Of a stretch of 53,793 nucleotides of DNA, positions 8,946 through 19,294 are shown one piece after another. The DNA is taken from NCBI RefSeq assembly GCF_001953975.1, contig NZ_MBEJ01000010.1, positions 1 through 53,793 on the forward strand, in the 5' to 3' direction. Every line of letters begins with the position of its first letter. Positions within the stretch are counted from its first letter, which is position 1. A program made the translations under genes and the position numbers. The notes beneath the pieces were generated by a model. It was not told where the DNA came from and did no database searches. It saw only the letters and a list, made by a program, of their open reading frames with translations. The DNA is from Mycobacterium sp. NS-7484. GTDB lineage: Bacteria > Actinomycetota > Actinomycetes > Mycobacteriales > Mycobacteriaceae.

Positions 8946-8971
8946 GGCTGGACCCTCTCTTCACTCATAAC

Positions 8972-8985
8972 TAGAACAGGTTACA
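8972..8985. promoter_or_regulatory. KstR operator upstream of kshB
   Basis: TAGAACAGGTTACA matches TNNAACNNGTTNNA at every fixed position. It is 27 bp upstream of the kshB GTG in the kshB/hsaA divergent intergenic region. Confidence 0.88.
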
Positions 8986-9039
8986 AAAACGTACTTGCCC
9001 AGGTCCAGCCCCCGTAGGAACTCGCTACTCGACACAAAT

Positions 9040-9053
9040 CGTAACGTGTTCTA
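9040..9053. promoter_or_regulatory. KstR operator, one mismatch, upstream of hsaA
   Basis: CGTAACGTGTTCTA differs from the KstR consensus only at the first base (C for T). It overlaps a good -10 hexamer, TAATCT at 9052-9057, and lies ~60 bp upstream of the hsaA start. The hsaADCB operon is known to belong to the KstR regulon. Confidence 0.8.
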
Positions 9054-9112
9054 ATCTCTGTCTAAGCGGTCAGCTCGCGCTCATCGCAGTCCGATTCTTG
9101 GGAGGCATTTCC

Positions 9113-12099
<2,987 letters not shown>

Positions 12100-12101
12100 G
12101 C

Positions 12102-12668
12102 ATGTCCACCGCCGCGATCGATCCCCGCACATTCCGAAATGTGCTCGGCCAGTTCTGCACCGGTGTCACGGTCATCACCACCGTCCATGACGACGTGCCG
12201 ATCGGCTTTGCCTGCCAGTCGTTCGCCGCGCTGTCGCTTGATCCGCCGTTGGTGTTGTTCTGCCCCACCAAGCAGTCACGCGCCTGGCAGGCGATCGAGG
12301 CCAGCGGGAAGTTCTGCGTGAACATGCTGCACGAGAAGCAGCAGCACGTGTCCGCGCAGTTCGGTTCCAAGGCGCCGGACAAGTTCGCCGGTATCGATTG
12401 GACACCCTCGGAGCTTGGTTCGCCGGTGATCGACGGCAGCCTCGCCCACATCGACTGCACGGTGCACTCCGTGCACGACGGTGGGGATCACTTCGTGGTG
12501 TTCGGTGCCGTGCACGCACTCTCGGAGGTGTCCAAACTCAAGCCGCGTCCCCTGCTGTTCTATCGCGGCGAGTACACCGGGATCGAACCGGACAAGAACA
12601 CCCCGGCGCAGTGGCGTGACGATCTGGAAGCGTTCCTCACCACGACGACGTCCGATACCTGGCTCTGA
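12102..12668 (+). CDS. hsaB: HsaB, flavin reductase of 3-HSA hydroxylase
   Basis: 188 residues (M. tuberculosis 187). Supplies reduced flavin to HsaA using NAD(P)H. Flavin-reductase-domain features are FRNVLGQFCTGVTVITTVHD, GFACQSFAALSLDPPLVLFC and the FMN-pocket SRAWQAI, with NMLHEKQ further on. ATG 12102 is 2 bp after the hsaC stop. The longer frame from 12066 overlaps hsaC and is not used. In M. tuberculosis nat follows; here a terminator follows and nat is absent. Confidence 0.94.
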   Translation: MSTAAIDPRTFRNVLGQFCTGVTVITTVHDDVPIGFACQSFAALSLDPPLVLFCPTKQSRAWQAIEASGKFCVNMLHEKQQHVSAQFGSKAPDKFAGIDWTPSELGSPVIDGSLAHIDCTVHSVHDGGDHFVVFGAVHALSEVSKLKPRPLLFYRGEYTGIEPDKNTPAQWRDDLEAFLTTTTSDTWL

Positions 12669-12685
12669 TCTTTAACTAGGCAACA

Positions 12686-12716
12686 AATGGACCCCTTCCA
12701 CCGGGAGGGGTCCATT
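12686..12716 (+). terminator. Terminator after hsaADCB
   Basis: Stem arms 12686-12699 (AATGGACCCCTTCC) and 12703-12716 (GGGAGGGGTCCATT) pair along their full length with a single T-G wobble, followed by TGTCG. It ends the hsa operon 18 bp after hsaB. Confidence 0.75.
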
Positions 12717-12770
12717 GTCGTTCTACCTGGGCTTTCGGGTGGCTCAGCGCGCCCCAGGGGCCTCCGTAGG

Positions 12771-12814
12771 TCAGGGTAGCCATACCTATTGAAATTTAGA
12801 GTAACCTAAGCTAA
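12771..12814. promoter_or_regulatory. Paired iron-box (IdeR/DtxR)-like elements upstream of first GjpA-like gene
   Basis: Two 19-bp windows resemble the IdeR box TTAGGTTAGSCTAACCTAA. One is at 12771-12789 (read on the minus strand, 14 of 19 by my count) and one at 12796-12814 (TTAGAGTAACCTAAGCTAA, 15 of 19), with centres 25 bp apart. The 15-mer TAGCCATACCTATTG at 12777-12791 is repeated exactly upstream of the convergent paralogue. The elements end 44 bp before the TTG start. Inference only: iron-dependent control. Confidence 0.5.
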
Positions 12815-12858
12815 CTTTTGGTCGTTCCACAGTCAATTATCAGCTTCAGGAGACTCAG

Positions 12859-14358
12859 TTGCCCTATCCTGCCCTTGCTTCCTCCGGTGACACCGCATCG
12901 GTGAACCGGAAGAACAAGTTCCTTCTCGCCGGTGTGGCCATGGTGGCCACCAGCGCCATCGCGGTCACCCCGGTTGCCCAGAACACCTCGGTCGTCGAGC
13001 AGGCCAAGACGCTTGCGTACGACCTGACGGCCTCGATGGACGCCACCGCGTCTCCGCTTGACGTCTACGGGTCGTTGTTCGAGACGACCTTCAGCAACCT
13101 GCAGCACCTCGGCGGCGCCGTCGCGGCCAACCCCGCACCGCTGCTCAGCCAGATCGTGGAAAACCAGCTGGGTTACGCCGAGAAGTTCGGCGCTGCCTTC
13201 GAGGCCATCCCCACCAACCTGCAGAGCTGGTGGTCCGGTAACAACGGCGAGGCACGTCTGCAGATGGCGCTGGACGCCCTCGAGGCCGGTGACATCGGTG
13301 AGGCGTACCGGTGGTTCAACCACTCCATGCTGTACGCCTTCCAGGGCGCCTTTGGCTCGCTGATCGCCCCCGGGTTCATCCTCTCGGGCATCCCGCGCAA
13401 CGGGACCGAGTACATGGTCGGCATCCCCGAGCAGATCGCACAGAACTTCACGAATCTGGTCGCGGCGACCTTCACCTCGAGCGTGGTGGTCAGTGCCCTG
13501 TTCCAGAACACCTTCGCGGCGGTCAGCGGCCCGGTGTTCGAGTTGGCCCGCGTTGCCGAGGCGATCAGCACCAGCGCGGCCGCGGGTGATTTCGAGGGTG
13601 TCATTAATGCGGTGGTGAACACGCCGGGCATCCTCGTCAACGCGGCGCTCAACGGATTCGACTATGCAGACGTCGACCCGGATACGGGCACAGTGGGCTA
13701 CTCCGAGTGGCCGGCGTTGCTCACCTGGGCCGAGCCGGGCGAACAGGGCGGGGCCCGGATCGTCCCGGGCCTCCTGCAGAACCTGCTGGTGAACCTCCCC
13801 AAGGCCTTCGCCGAGGCGATCGACAACACCCCGGAGGTCACCCCCGAGACGGATGCGGCACGGACGATCGCTGTGGCCCAGGAGGTTTCCGACGAGCTGA
13901 CTGTTTCGCCGTTCACCAAGTTGGCGAAGTCGACCCTCGTGCCGGTCAAGGTCGAGGCGCCGGCGATCGAGCCCGCAAAAGTCGAGACGGCCGTTGAGCC
14001 CGTGAAGGAAGAAGTCCTGAAGGAAGAGGCTCCGAGCGTTGACGCCGGCTCCTCCGCCGCAGACGACGCTGCTGCCGGACTGGTGAGCGCACCGGCCGTC
14101 GACAAGACCGCCGACGCCAACGCCGATGACACGACCAAGGGCAAGGTCAAGATCTCCGACCGGATCAAGGCCAAGTTCAACGAGGCCAAGGAGGCCCGGC
14201 AGGCCAAGGCCGCCGAGGCCAAGGAAGCTAGGGCTGCGGCCAAGGAGGCCAAGGCTGAGTCGAAGAAGGCCAAGGCCGAGTCCAAGGCTCAGTCGAAGAA
14301 GGTCAAGGAAGCCAAGTCCAAGGAGTCCAAGAAGGATTCCGGTTCCTCGTCTTCGTAA
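12859..14358 (+). CDS. Secreted GjpA-like protein (putative outer-membrane porin family), copy 1
   Basis: 499 residues. An N-terminal export signal (KFLLAGVAMVATSAIAVTPV) follows ~20 polar residues. Next comes a ~300-residue Ala/Asn-rich helical domain with SPLDVYGSLFETTFSNLQHL, NQLGYAEKFGAAFEAIPTNL and NTPGILVNAALNGFDYAD. The C-terminus (~350-499) is an unstructured Glu/Lys/Ala tail ending SGSSSS. Mycobacterial proteins of this shape are annotated as outer-membrane porin GjpA; I assign that family by recall, and porin activity is not evident from sequence. TTG 12859 is chosen because AGGAG (12848-12852) is 6 nt upstream. GTG 12901, just before the signal peptide, is the alternative. It is convergent with its paralogue, behind paired iron-box-like sequences. 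Confidence 0.8.
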   Translation: MPYPALASSGDTASVNRKNKFLLAGVAMVATSAIAVTPVAQNTSVVEQAKTLAYDLTASMDATASPLDVYGSLFETTFSNLQHLGGAVAANPAPLLSQIVENQLGYAEKFGAAFEAIPTNLQSWWSGNNGEARLQMALDALEAGDIGEAYRWFNHSMLYAFQGAFGSLIAPGFILSGIPRNGTEYMVGIPEQIAQNFTNLVAATFTSSVVVSALFQNTFAAVSGPVFELARVAEAISTSAAAGDFEGVINAVVNTPGILVNAALNGFDYADVDPDTGTVGYSEWPALLTWAEPGEQGGARIVPGLLQNLLVNLPKAFAEAIDNTPEVTPETDAARTIAVAQEVSDELTVSPFTKLAKSTLVPVKVEAPAIEPAKVETAVEPVKEEVLKEEAPSVDAGSSAADDAAAGLVSAPAVDKTADANADDTTKGKVKISDRIKAKFNEAKEARQAKAAEAKEARAAAKEAKAESKKAKAESKAQSKKVKEAKSKESKKDSGSSSS

Positions 14359-14375
14359 GTAGCACGCTCGCGTAG

Positions 14376-14405
14376 CTGGGCCCCACCCGCCAGGGTGGGG
14401 CCCAG
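14376..14405. terminator. Bidirectional terminator between convergent GjpA-like genes
   Basis: Perfect 13-bp stem, CTGGGCCCCACCC (14376-14388) with GGGTGGGGCCCAG (14393-14405), 4-nt loop GCCA. It is centred in the short gap between two convergent stops. Confidence 0.85.
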
Positions 14406-14422
14406 TCGCGTTATGCCGGTGA

Positions 14423-15829
14423 TCAGGCCGCGGACTTGTGGCCCGACTGCTTCTTGGCGTGGCCGCTCTTGCTCTTGGACGAGCTCTTGCTCGACGTGCT
14501 CGAACCGGCGTCAGAGGAGCGGGTCTGGGTCTTGGTGCCCTTGACCTTGTCGCTGAACTTCTTGACGGCCGAGCTCAGCCGGTTTCCGCCAGGCTTGCCG
14601 TGGGTGCTCGACTCGCCCTTGGTCGGTTTGGCTTCTTCCGAACTGGTCTCCTCGGTCGAGGTGGCATCCGCATCGGTGGTGGTCGCCACGGTCGCGTCCG
14701 CGCTGTCGGTATCGGTGTCAGACGCCGCCTCGGCGGTGAGCGCGGTCTTTGCGGTCAGTGCGGCCTTGGCCGACTTCGCGGTGTCCGTCGGCGAGGCGGC
14801 TGCCGTCTCGGCTGCCTCGGCGGCATCGGTGTCACCGCTGATGTCGGTGACCGAGGTCTCGACATCATCGGGCACCGTCGAATCATCCACTGGCGCAAGC
14901 GCATTAGTCAGCACAGCGGCACCGGTCACGGTCGTGGTCGCGGTGGTCGTGTTGGTGATAGCGGCGGCGATCTTCTGCGGAATCGTGATCAACAGCTGAG
15001 AGAGCGGACCACCGCTGGCCCGGGTGCCCTTGGGGGAGAACAATCCCGCCCACGCTTCGGTGGTATCACCCTCGTTGTAGTCGAAACCGTTGAAGAAGGC
15101 GTTCGCGATGATGCCGGGTGCATTCACCGCCGCGGTGAGCGCAGCTTCCACGTCTCCGGATGAAAAGGCCGCCGAGATGGCGTCGTTCACCCGCGAGGCC
15201 TCGAACGCTGCGCCGCTGACCGGCGCGAAGAGTGACTGGAAGAGGCCGTACACCAAGGTTCCGGAGCTCGACACTGCGGTGACGGCGTCCGCGAAGTTCT
15301 GCGCCATCTTGGGGGGAATCGTGAACAGGACGTTGAAGACCGGCAACACCGAGTTCTGTAGCGCGAACAGGAAGAACTTGTTGAAGTTGTCGTACGCGGT
15401 GTTGAAATCTCCTTCTTCGAGTGCGGCCTGGATGGCCGCCACGTAGACCTTGCCCGCGCTTCCCTCGCGTCCCCCGTTTTCGTACCAGTTCTGCAATGTG
15501 GTGGGGATCGCCTGGATTGCGGTGCCGATCTGCTCCGCGTAGCCCTGCTGGTTCGAGATCACCGTGCTCAGGACGGGGAACGGGTTCGCCGCAAGCTGTT
15601 CCCCGAGGGCACTGATGTTCGTGACGGTGTTGTCGAACAGCTCGCCGTAGACGTCGAGCGGTGAAGCGGTGGCATCCGCAACCAGTTGGACCGCACGGTG
15701 CTGTGCCTCGATCAGGGCGGGGCTGGAGGCGATCGGGCTGATTGCGACGACGCCGGCGGCCAGTGCCGCGACTCCGCCGACAACGAACTTGTTCATGCGC
15801 CCGGCGGGCTGCGTAAGTGCGTGTTGCAC
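14423..15829 (-). CDS. Secreted GjpA-like protein, copy 2
   Basis: 468 residues, clear paralogue of the convergent gene ending at 14358. It has the same short polar lead, signal peptide (KFVVGGVAALAAGVVAISPI), SPLDVYGELFDNTVTNISAL, NQQGYAEQIGTAIQAIPTTL and APGIIANAFFNGFDYNEG. The tail (~300-468) is Thr/Ala/Asp-rich, then Lys/Ser-rich (KKFSDKVKGTKTQ; SKSSSKSKSGHAKKQSGHK). GTG 15829 has AGGAG 7 nt upstream; the internal ATG 11 codons later directly precedes the signal peptide. Its promoter carries the same pair of iron-box-like elements as copy 1, mirrored. Probable envelope protein; porin function unproven. Confidence 0.8.
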   Translation of the reverse strand: MQHALTQPAGRMNKFVVGGVAALAAGVVAISPIASSPALIEAQHRAVQLVADATASPLDVYGELFDNTVTNISALGEQLAANPFPVLSTVISNQQGYAEQIGTAIQAIPTTLQNWYENGGREGSAGKVYVAAIQAALEEGDFNTAYDNFNKFFLFALQNSVLPVFNVLFTIPPKMAQNFADAVTAVSSSGTLVYGLFQSLFAPVSGAAFEASRVNDAISAAFSSGDVEAALTAAVNAPGIIANAFFNGFDYNEGDTTEAWAGLFSPKGTRASGGPLSQLLITIPQKIAAAITNTTTATTTVTGAAVLTNALAPVDDSTVPDDVETSVTDISGDTDAAEAAETAAASPTDTAKSAKAALTAKTALTAEAASDTDTDSADATVATTTDADATSTEETSSEEAKPTKGESSTHGKPGGNRLSSAVKKFSDKVKGTKTQTRSSDAGSSTSSKSSSKSKSGHAKKQSGHKSAA

Positions 15830-15881
15830 GAAGAACTCCTCTTTTGAATTGACGCGCCGTCTGGATGACGGCGGTCAGACG

Positions 15882-15925
15882 TTAGCTGAGGTTTACCTAA
15901 GAAACAATAGGTATGGCTAACCACA
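15882..15925. promoter_or_regulatory. Paired iron-box-like elements upstream of second GjpA-like gene
   Basis: TTAGCTGAGGTTTACCTAA (15882-15900) matches the IdeR consensus at 15 of 19 positions, and 15907-15925 (ATAGGTATGGCTAACCACA) at 14 of 19. Centres are 25 bp apart, the same as at the paralogue. Beyond this, 15926-16120 holds nothing I can assign. Confidence 0.5.
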
Positions 15926-16123
15926 TTTAGATTGTCTATTTACCTGTGAACTTCCTGTGCGTGCAGGTTTGGCCGAGGGGATCGGCGCAGGTAGGCGTGG
16001 TGTAACCGCCAGTGGCCAACCGCGGCAGTCGCGACTGGAGCTGGCTATGTGGCACCTGAGAGCAAGCTGTGACGCAACTTTCTGGCCGCGCTTTACGGGC
16101 ACCGGGCGGTGCCGGCGTCACCG

Positions 16124-16140
16124 ATTGATCAGTTGATCAG
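16124..16140. promoter_or_regulatory. Degenerate second copy of the SDR operator
   Basis: ATTGATCAGTTGATCAG contains two TTGATCA-type half-sites spaced as in the perfect operator at 16177-16194, 36 bp away. It may be an auxiliary site for the local TetR regulator. Confidence 0.4.
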
Positions 16141-16176
16141 CCACGCCCTTGACATCCGAAGCGGCAACTCTCATAG

Positions 16177-16194
16177 TTTGATCAATCGATCAAA
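16177..16194. promoter_or_regulatory. Palindromic operator upstream of SDR
   Basis: TTTGATCAATCGATCAAA is an 18-bp palindrome with one central mismatch pair. The same palindrome with one base change occurs at 17742-17759, between the divergent TetR and ferredoxin genes. It lies 17 bp upstream of the SDR ATG, placing it over the promoter or leader. Confidence 0.72.
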
Positions 16195-16211
16195 ACGTTG
16201 AAAGGATGCAC

Positions 16212-17051
16212 ATGACTGGTCGGGTGGAGGGCAAGGTCGCCCTGGTTACCGGCGCGGCTCGCGGGCAGGGGCGTAGCCACGCACTGCGGTTGGCGCAAGA
16301 GGGGGCGGACATCATCGCCGTCGACGTCTGCGCCCCGGTCACCGACACGAGTGCGATTCCGGCGTCGACCCCGGATGATCTGGCCGAGACGGCGGATCTG
16401 ATCAAGGGCCTGGATCGCCGGATCGTGACGGCCGAGGTCGACGTGCGCGATTTCGATGCGCTCAAGGAGGCCGTCGACAGCGGGGTTGAGCAGCTGGGTC
16501 GCCTCGACATCGTGGTGGCCAACGCCGGGATCGGCAACGGCGGCGACGTGCTGCACGAGACCAAGCAGTCCGACTGGGATGACATGATCGGTGTCAACCT
16601 GTCGGGTGTCTGGAAGTCCGTCAAAGCCGCAGTGCCCCATATTCTTTCCGGTGGCCGCGGCGGTTCGATCATCCTGACCAGCTCGGTCGGCGGCCTCAAG
16701 GCCTACCCGCACACCGGTCACTACATCGCCGCCAAGCACGGCGTCATCGGCCTGATGCGCAGCTTCGCAGTGGAACTGGGCCAGCACTCGATCCGGGTCA
16801 ACTCGGTGTGTCCGACGAATGTGAACACCCCGATGTTCATGAACGAGGGCACGATGAAGCTGTTCCGCCCGGATCTGGAGAACCCGGGTCCCGACGACAT
16901 GGCCGTGGTGGCCCAGTTGATGCACGTCCTGCCGGTCGGCTGGGTGGAACCGGTCGACATCAGCAACGCAGTGCTGTTCCTCGCCTCGGACGAGGCCCGC
17001 TACATCACCGGGCTGCCGGTCACCGTGGACGCTGGCAGCATGCTCAAGTAG
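16212..17051 (+). CDS. Mycofactocin-type short-chain dehydrogenase/reductase
   Basis: 279 residues. Rossmann motif TGAARGQGRSHA (~14), NAG motif at VVANAGIGNG, catalytic Ser in LTSSVGG and catalytic YIAAK. The insertion after the second strand (VDVCAPVTDTSAIPASTPDD) is typical of the mycofactocin-coupled SDR family, whose NAD(H) is tightly held and re-oxidised by mycofactocin. ATG 16212 is chosen over 16206 because AAAGG (16201-16205) is then properly spaced. It overlaps the TetR gene tail to tail by 8 bp. A shared operator suggests it works with the ferredoxin/P450, perhaps oxidising a hydroxylated product; the substrate is unknown. Confidence 0.88.
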   Translation: MTGRVEGKVALVTGAARGQGRSHALRLAQEGADIIAVDVCAPVTDTSAIPASTPDDLAETADLIKGLDRRIVTAEVDVRDFDALKEAVDSGVEQLGRLDIVVANAGIGNGGDVLHETKQSDWDDMIGVNLSGVWKSVKAAVPHILSGGRGGSIILTSSVGGLKAYPHTGHYIAAKHGVIGLMRSFAVELGQHSIRVNSVCPTNVNTPMFMNEGTMKLFRPDLENPGPDDMAVVAQLMHVLPVGWVEPVDISNAVLFLASDEARYITGLPVTVDAGSMLK

Positions 17052-17637
17052 CGGTCTGGTCGCTGCCGAACCGGTGCAGAAAACGTTCGACGAAGGCGCG
17101 GAACTCGGCGTGGCCCGCGGTCACGCCGACCGCCTCTTCGTTGCACAGGCTGCGGGCGGACTGGGTGAGCAGCATCGACATCACCACCGGCGGAAACTGC
17201 TCCATGTCCACGCCGTGGGCCCGCAGCACGCCTGCCATCGCGGTGGCCTCGATGTCGCGGACCCGCTCGGAGTACGCCTTGAGTTCGGCACCGATTGCCT
17301 TGCGGTGGTTGGCCAATGCCATGAACTCGGTGTTGAGTCCGGTGACGCGGGAGTCGGAATTGATCAGCCACAGGGCCCGCAGCGGATCGTCGTTCGTCAC
17401 GGCCTCGCGCATCCGGGCCAGCGCCGCGTCGGCCCCGCTACGCACCACCGCGACGAACAGGTCGTCGAGGGTGTCGAAGTAGTAGTACACCAGCGCCGAG
17501 CGCACGCCTGCTACGGCCGCGATCCTTCGAGTGGTGGCGGCGGCATATCCCTCGTCCCGGATGACCTGGGCGGTTGCCTCGATCAGCCGCTTGCGGGTGC
17601 CGGCGTCCTTGCCCTTGGCGTCCCGTGCCGCCGGCAT
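17044..17637 (-). CDS. TetR-family regulator of the SDR / ferredoxin / P450 module
   Basis: 197 residues. N-terminal HTH (RIAAVAGVRSALVYYYFDTL, ~40-60) with the usual TetR helices before it (TRKRLIEATAQVIRDEGYAA). The divergent SDR-to-TetR-to-ferredoxin arrangement and identical palindromes at 16177-16194 and 17742-17759 make it the likely regulator of all three transcription units. The ligand is unknown, plausibly the P450 substrate. Confidence 0.88.
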   Translation of the reverse strand: MPAARDAKGKDAGTRKRLIEATAQVIRDEGYAAATTRRIAAVAGVRSALVYYYFDTLDDLFVAVVRSGADAALARMREAVTNDDPLRALWLINSDSRVTGLNTEFMALANHRKAIGAELKAYSERVRDIEATAMAGVLRAHGVDMEQFPPVVMSMLLTQSARSLCNEEAVGVTAGHAEFRAFVERFLHRFGSDQTAT

Positions 17638-17741
17638 CAGCGCATCCTCCGAAAATCATTGCCCGACAAGAGAAATTTGCGTCCGGCAGCGATCCTTGAC
17701 CGCTGCTGGCCGGGGGTGGTAAGCATGAGCCATCTTAACGG

Positions 17742-17759
17742 TTTGATCGATTGATCAAA
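17742..17759. promoter_or_regulatory. Palindromic operator between TetR and ferredoxin/P450
   Basis: TTTGATCGATTGATCAAA is a near-perfect palindrome, the partner of the site at 16177-16194. It lies 17 bp upstream of the ferredoxin ATG, the same spacing as at the SDR gene, and ~105 bp upstream of the TetR start. Confidence 0.75.
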
Positions 17760-17776
17760 TTCAGAACTGAGGGAAA

Positions 17777-18010
17777 ATGCACGACACCAGCGAAACCATG
17801 GTCCGGGTGGACGCCGGCCTGTGCGAGGGACACGCACTGTGCATCCAGCTGGCCCCCGAGGTGTTCGACCTGTCCGACGACGAGGTGGCCGGCGCCGCCC
17901 AGCCGGACGGACAGTGGGATGAACACACCTGGGACACCGTCAAATCCGCCGTCGACGCCTGCCCGCGTCAGGCGATCAGCCTCCTTGCCACCAGTACGAA
18001 AGGCCACTGA
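17777..18010 (+). CDS. P450-associated ferredoxin ([3Fe-4S] type)
   Basis: 77-residue soluble ferredoxin. Cluster motif Cys16-x2-His19-x2-Cys22 and Cys62-Pro63 fits the mycobacterial CXX?XXC(X)nCP class, where the variable position (here His) replaces the fourth Cys, so a [3Fe-4S] cluster is expected. It ends 3 bp before the P450 gene and is the natural electron donor to it. The reductase is not nearby. Confidence 0.92.
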   Translation: MHDTSETMVRVDAGLCEGHALCIQLAPEVFDLSDDEVAGAAQPDGQWDEHTWDTVKSAVDACPRQAISLLATSTKGH

Positions 18011-18013
18011 GCC

Positions 18014-19294
18014 ATGACCGATCTCGCCTCAGTCGACTATTTCGCCGACCCCGCCGTCGCCCAAGATCCTTACGAGTACTACGAGTACCTGCGCAGCAAC
18101 GGGCCGGTGTTCACCGAGGCGCACCACGGCGTGGTGGCGGTGACTGGCTATCAGGAAGTGATGGCGGCCTTCAAGGACCACGACTCGTTTTCGGCGGTCA
18201 ACGCGATCGGTGGCCCGTTCCCGCCGCTGCCGTTCGAGCCCGAGGGTGACGACATCACCGAGCAGATCGAGGCGCATCGTCACGAGTTCCCGATTTTCGA
18301 GCACATGGTGGTGATGGACCCGCCGCAGCACGAGCGCGCCCGCTCGCTGCTGAGCAGGTTGCTCACCCCGCGCCGACTCAAGGAGAACGAGGACTACATG
18401 TGGCAGCTGGCCGACAGCCAGCTCGACGAGTTCATCACCAACGGTCGCTGCGAGTTCCTCTCGGAGTACGCCAAACCGTTTGCCACGCTGGCCATCACCG
18501 ACTTGCTCGGCGTGCCCGAGGATGACCGGGCCGAGTTCCGCCTGGCCCTGGGCGCGGGCCAGCGACCGGGCAGCCGGGTCGGAGCGCTCGACGGTGAAGC
18601 GGTGGGGCTCAACCCATTGCAGTATCTGGATGACAAGTTCAGCGGATACATCGCCGAGCGACGTGAGCATCCGCGCAACGACGTGCTCGGCGGGATGGCT
18701 GCCGCGACGTACCCGGACGGATCGATTCCGGAGCTGCTTGAGGTGGTCCGCCCGGCGACGTTCCTGTTCGCCGCCGGTCAGGAAACCGTGACCAAACTGC
18801 TCAGCGCCGCGGTGCAGACGTTGGGGGACCGGCCGGAGTTCCAGCAACAGCTGCGCGAGAACCCTGACCAGATCCCAGCTTTCATCGAGGAAGCCCTGCG
18901 CATCCAGAGCCCCACCAAGATCGACTTCCGGTTGTGCCGCAAGACCACCACGCTCGGCGGCGTGCCCATCAAGGCCGGCACCGTGCTGATGCTGTGCCTG
19001 GGCGCGGCCAACCGGGATCCGCGCAAGTTCGAGAACCCCGATCAGTTCCGCATCGACCGTCCGAATGTGCGGGAGCACATCGCCTTCGGGCGCGGCATCC
19101 ACACCTGCGCCGGCGCGCCGCTGGCCCGAGTCGAAGGCCAGATCACCGTGGCCCGTCTGTTAGAACGGTTGCGCGACATCGCCATCGACGAATCCGCACA
19201 CGGCCCGGCCGGGCAGCGCAGCTACAGCTACGAGCCGACGTTCCTGCTGCGCGGCCTGACCGAACTGCACATCACCTTCAAGGAGGCTCAGTGA
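18014..19294 (+). CDS. Cytochrome P450
   Basis: 426-residue soluble bacterial P450. The I-helix reads AGQETVTKLL (Glu in place of the usual Asp), the K-helix ExxR is in EEALRIQ, and the haem loop FGRGIHTCAGAP puts the cysteine ligand at 365. Cotranscribed with its ferredoxin and behind the TetR operator. The stop overlaps the histidine-phosphatase start. I cannot assign a CYP family with confidence. It does not resemble what I remember of CYP125 or CYP142, so it is probably not a cholesterol C26 hydroxylase. Confidence 0.93.
   Translation: MTDLASVDYFADPAVAQDPYEYYEYLRSNGPVFTEAHHGVVAVTGYQEVMAAFKDHDSFSAVNAIGGPFPPLPFEPEGDDITEQIEAHRHEFPIFEHMVVMDPPQHERARSLLSRLLTPRRLKENEDYMWQLADSQLDEFITNGRCEFLSEYAKPFATLAITDLLGVPEDDRAEFRLALGAGQRPGSRVGALDGEAVGLNPLQYLDDKFSGYIAERREHPRNDVLGGMAAATYPDGSIPELLEVVRPATFLFAAGQETVTKLLSAAVQTLGDRPEFQQQLRENPDQIPAFIEEALRIQSPTKIDFRLCRKTTTLGGVPIKAGTVLMLCLGAANRDPRKFENPDQFRIDRPNVREHIAFGRGIHTCAGAPLARVEGQITVARLLERLRDIAIDESAHGPAGQRSYSYEPTFLLRGLTELHITFKEAQ

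Noticed and set aside
12910..12922. AACNNGTT inside the first GjpA-like gene
   Set aside because: Outer bases do not fit the KstR consensus and it lies within coding sequence (AAC AAG TTC).
12990..13015. KstR2-like CAAG...CTTG in the first GjpA-like gene
   Set aside because: Spacer is three bases rather than two and it is within coding sequence.
18934..19290. Long N-terminal extension of the histidine phosphatase
   Set aside because: Entirely inside the P450 gene in another frame; a signal peptide and ribosome-binding site mark GTG 19291 as the start.
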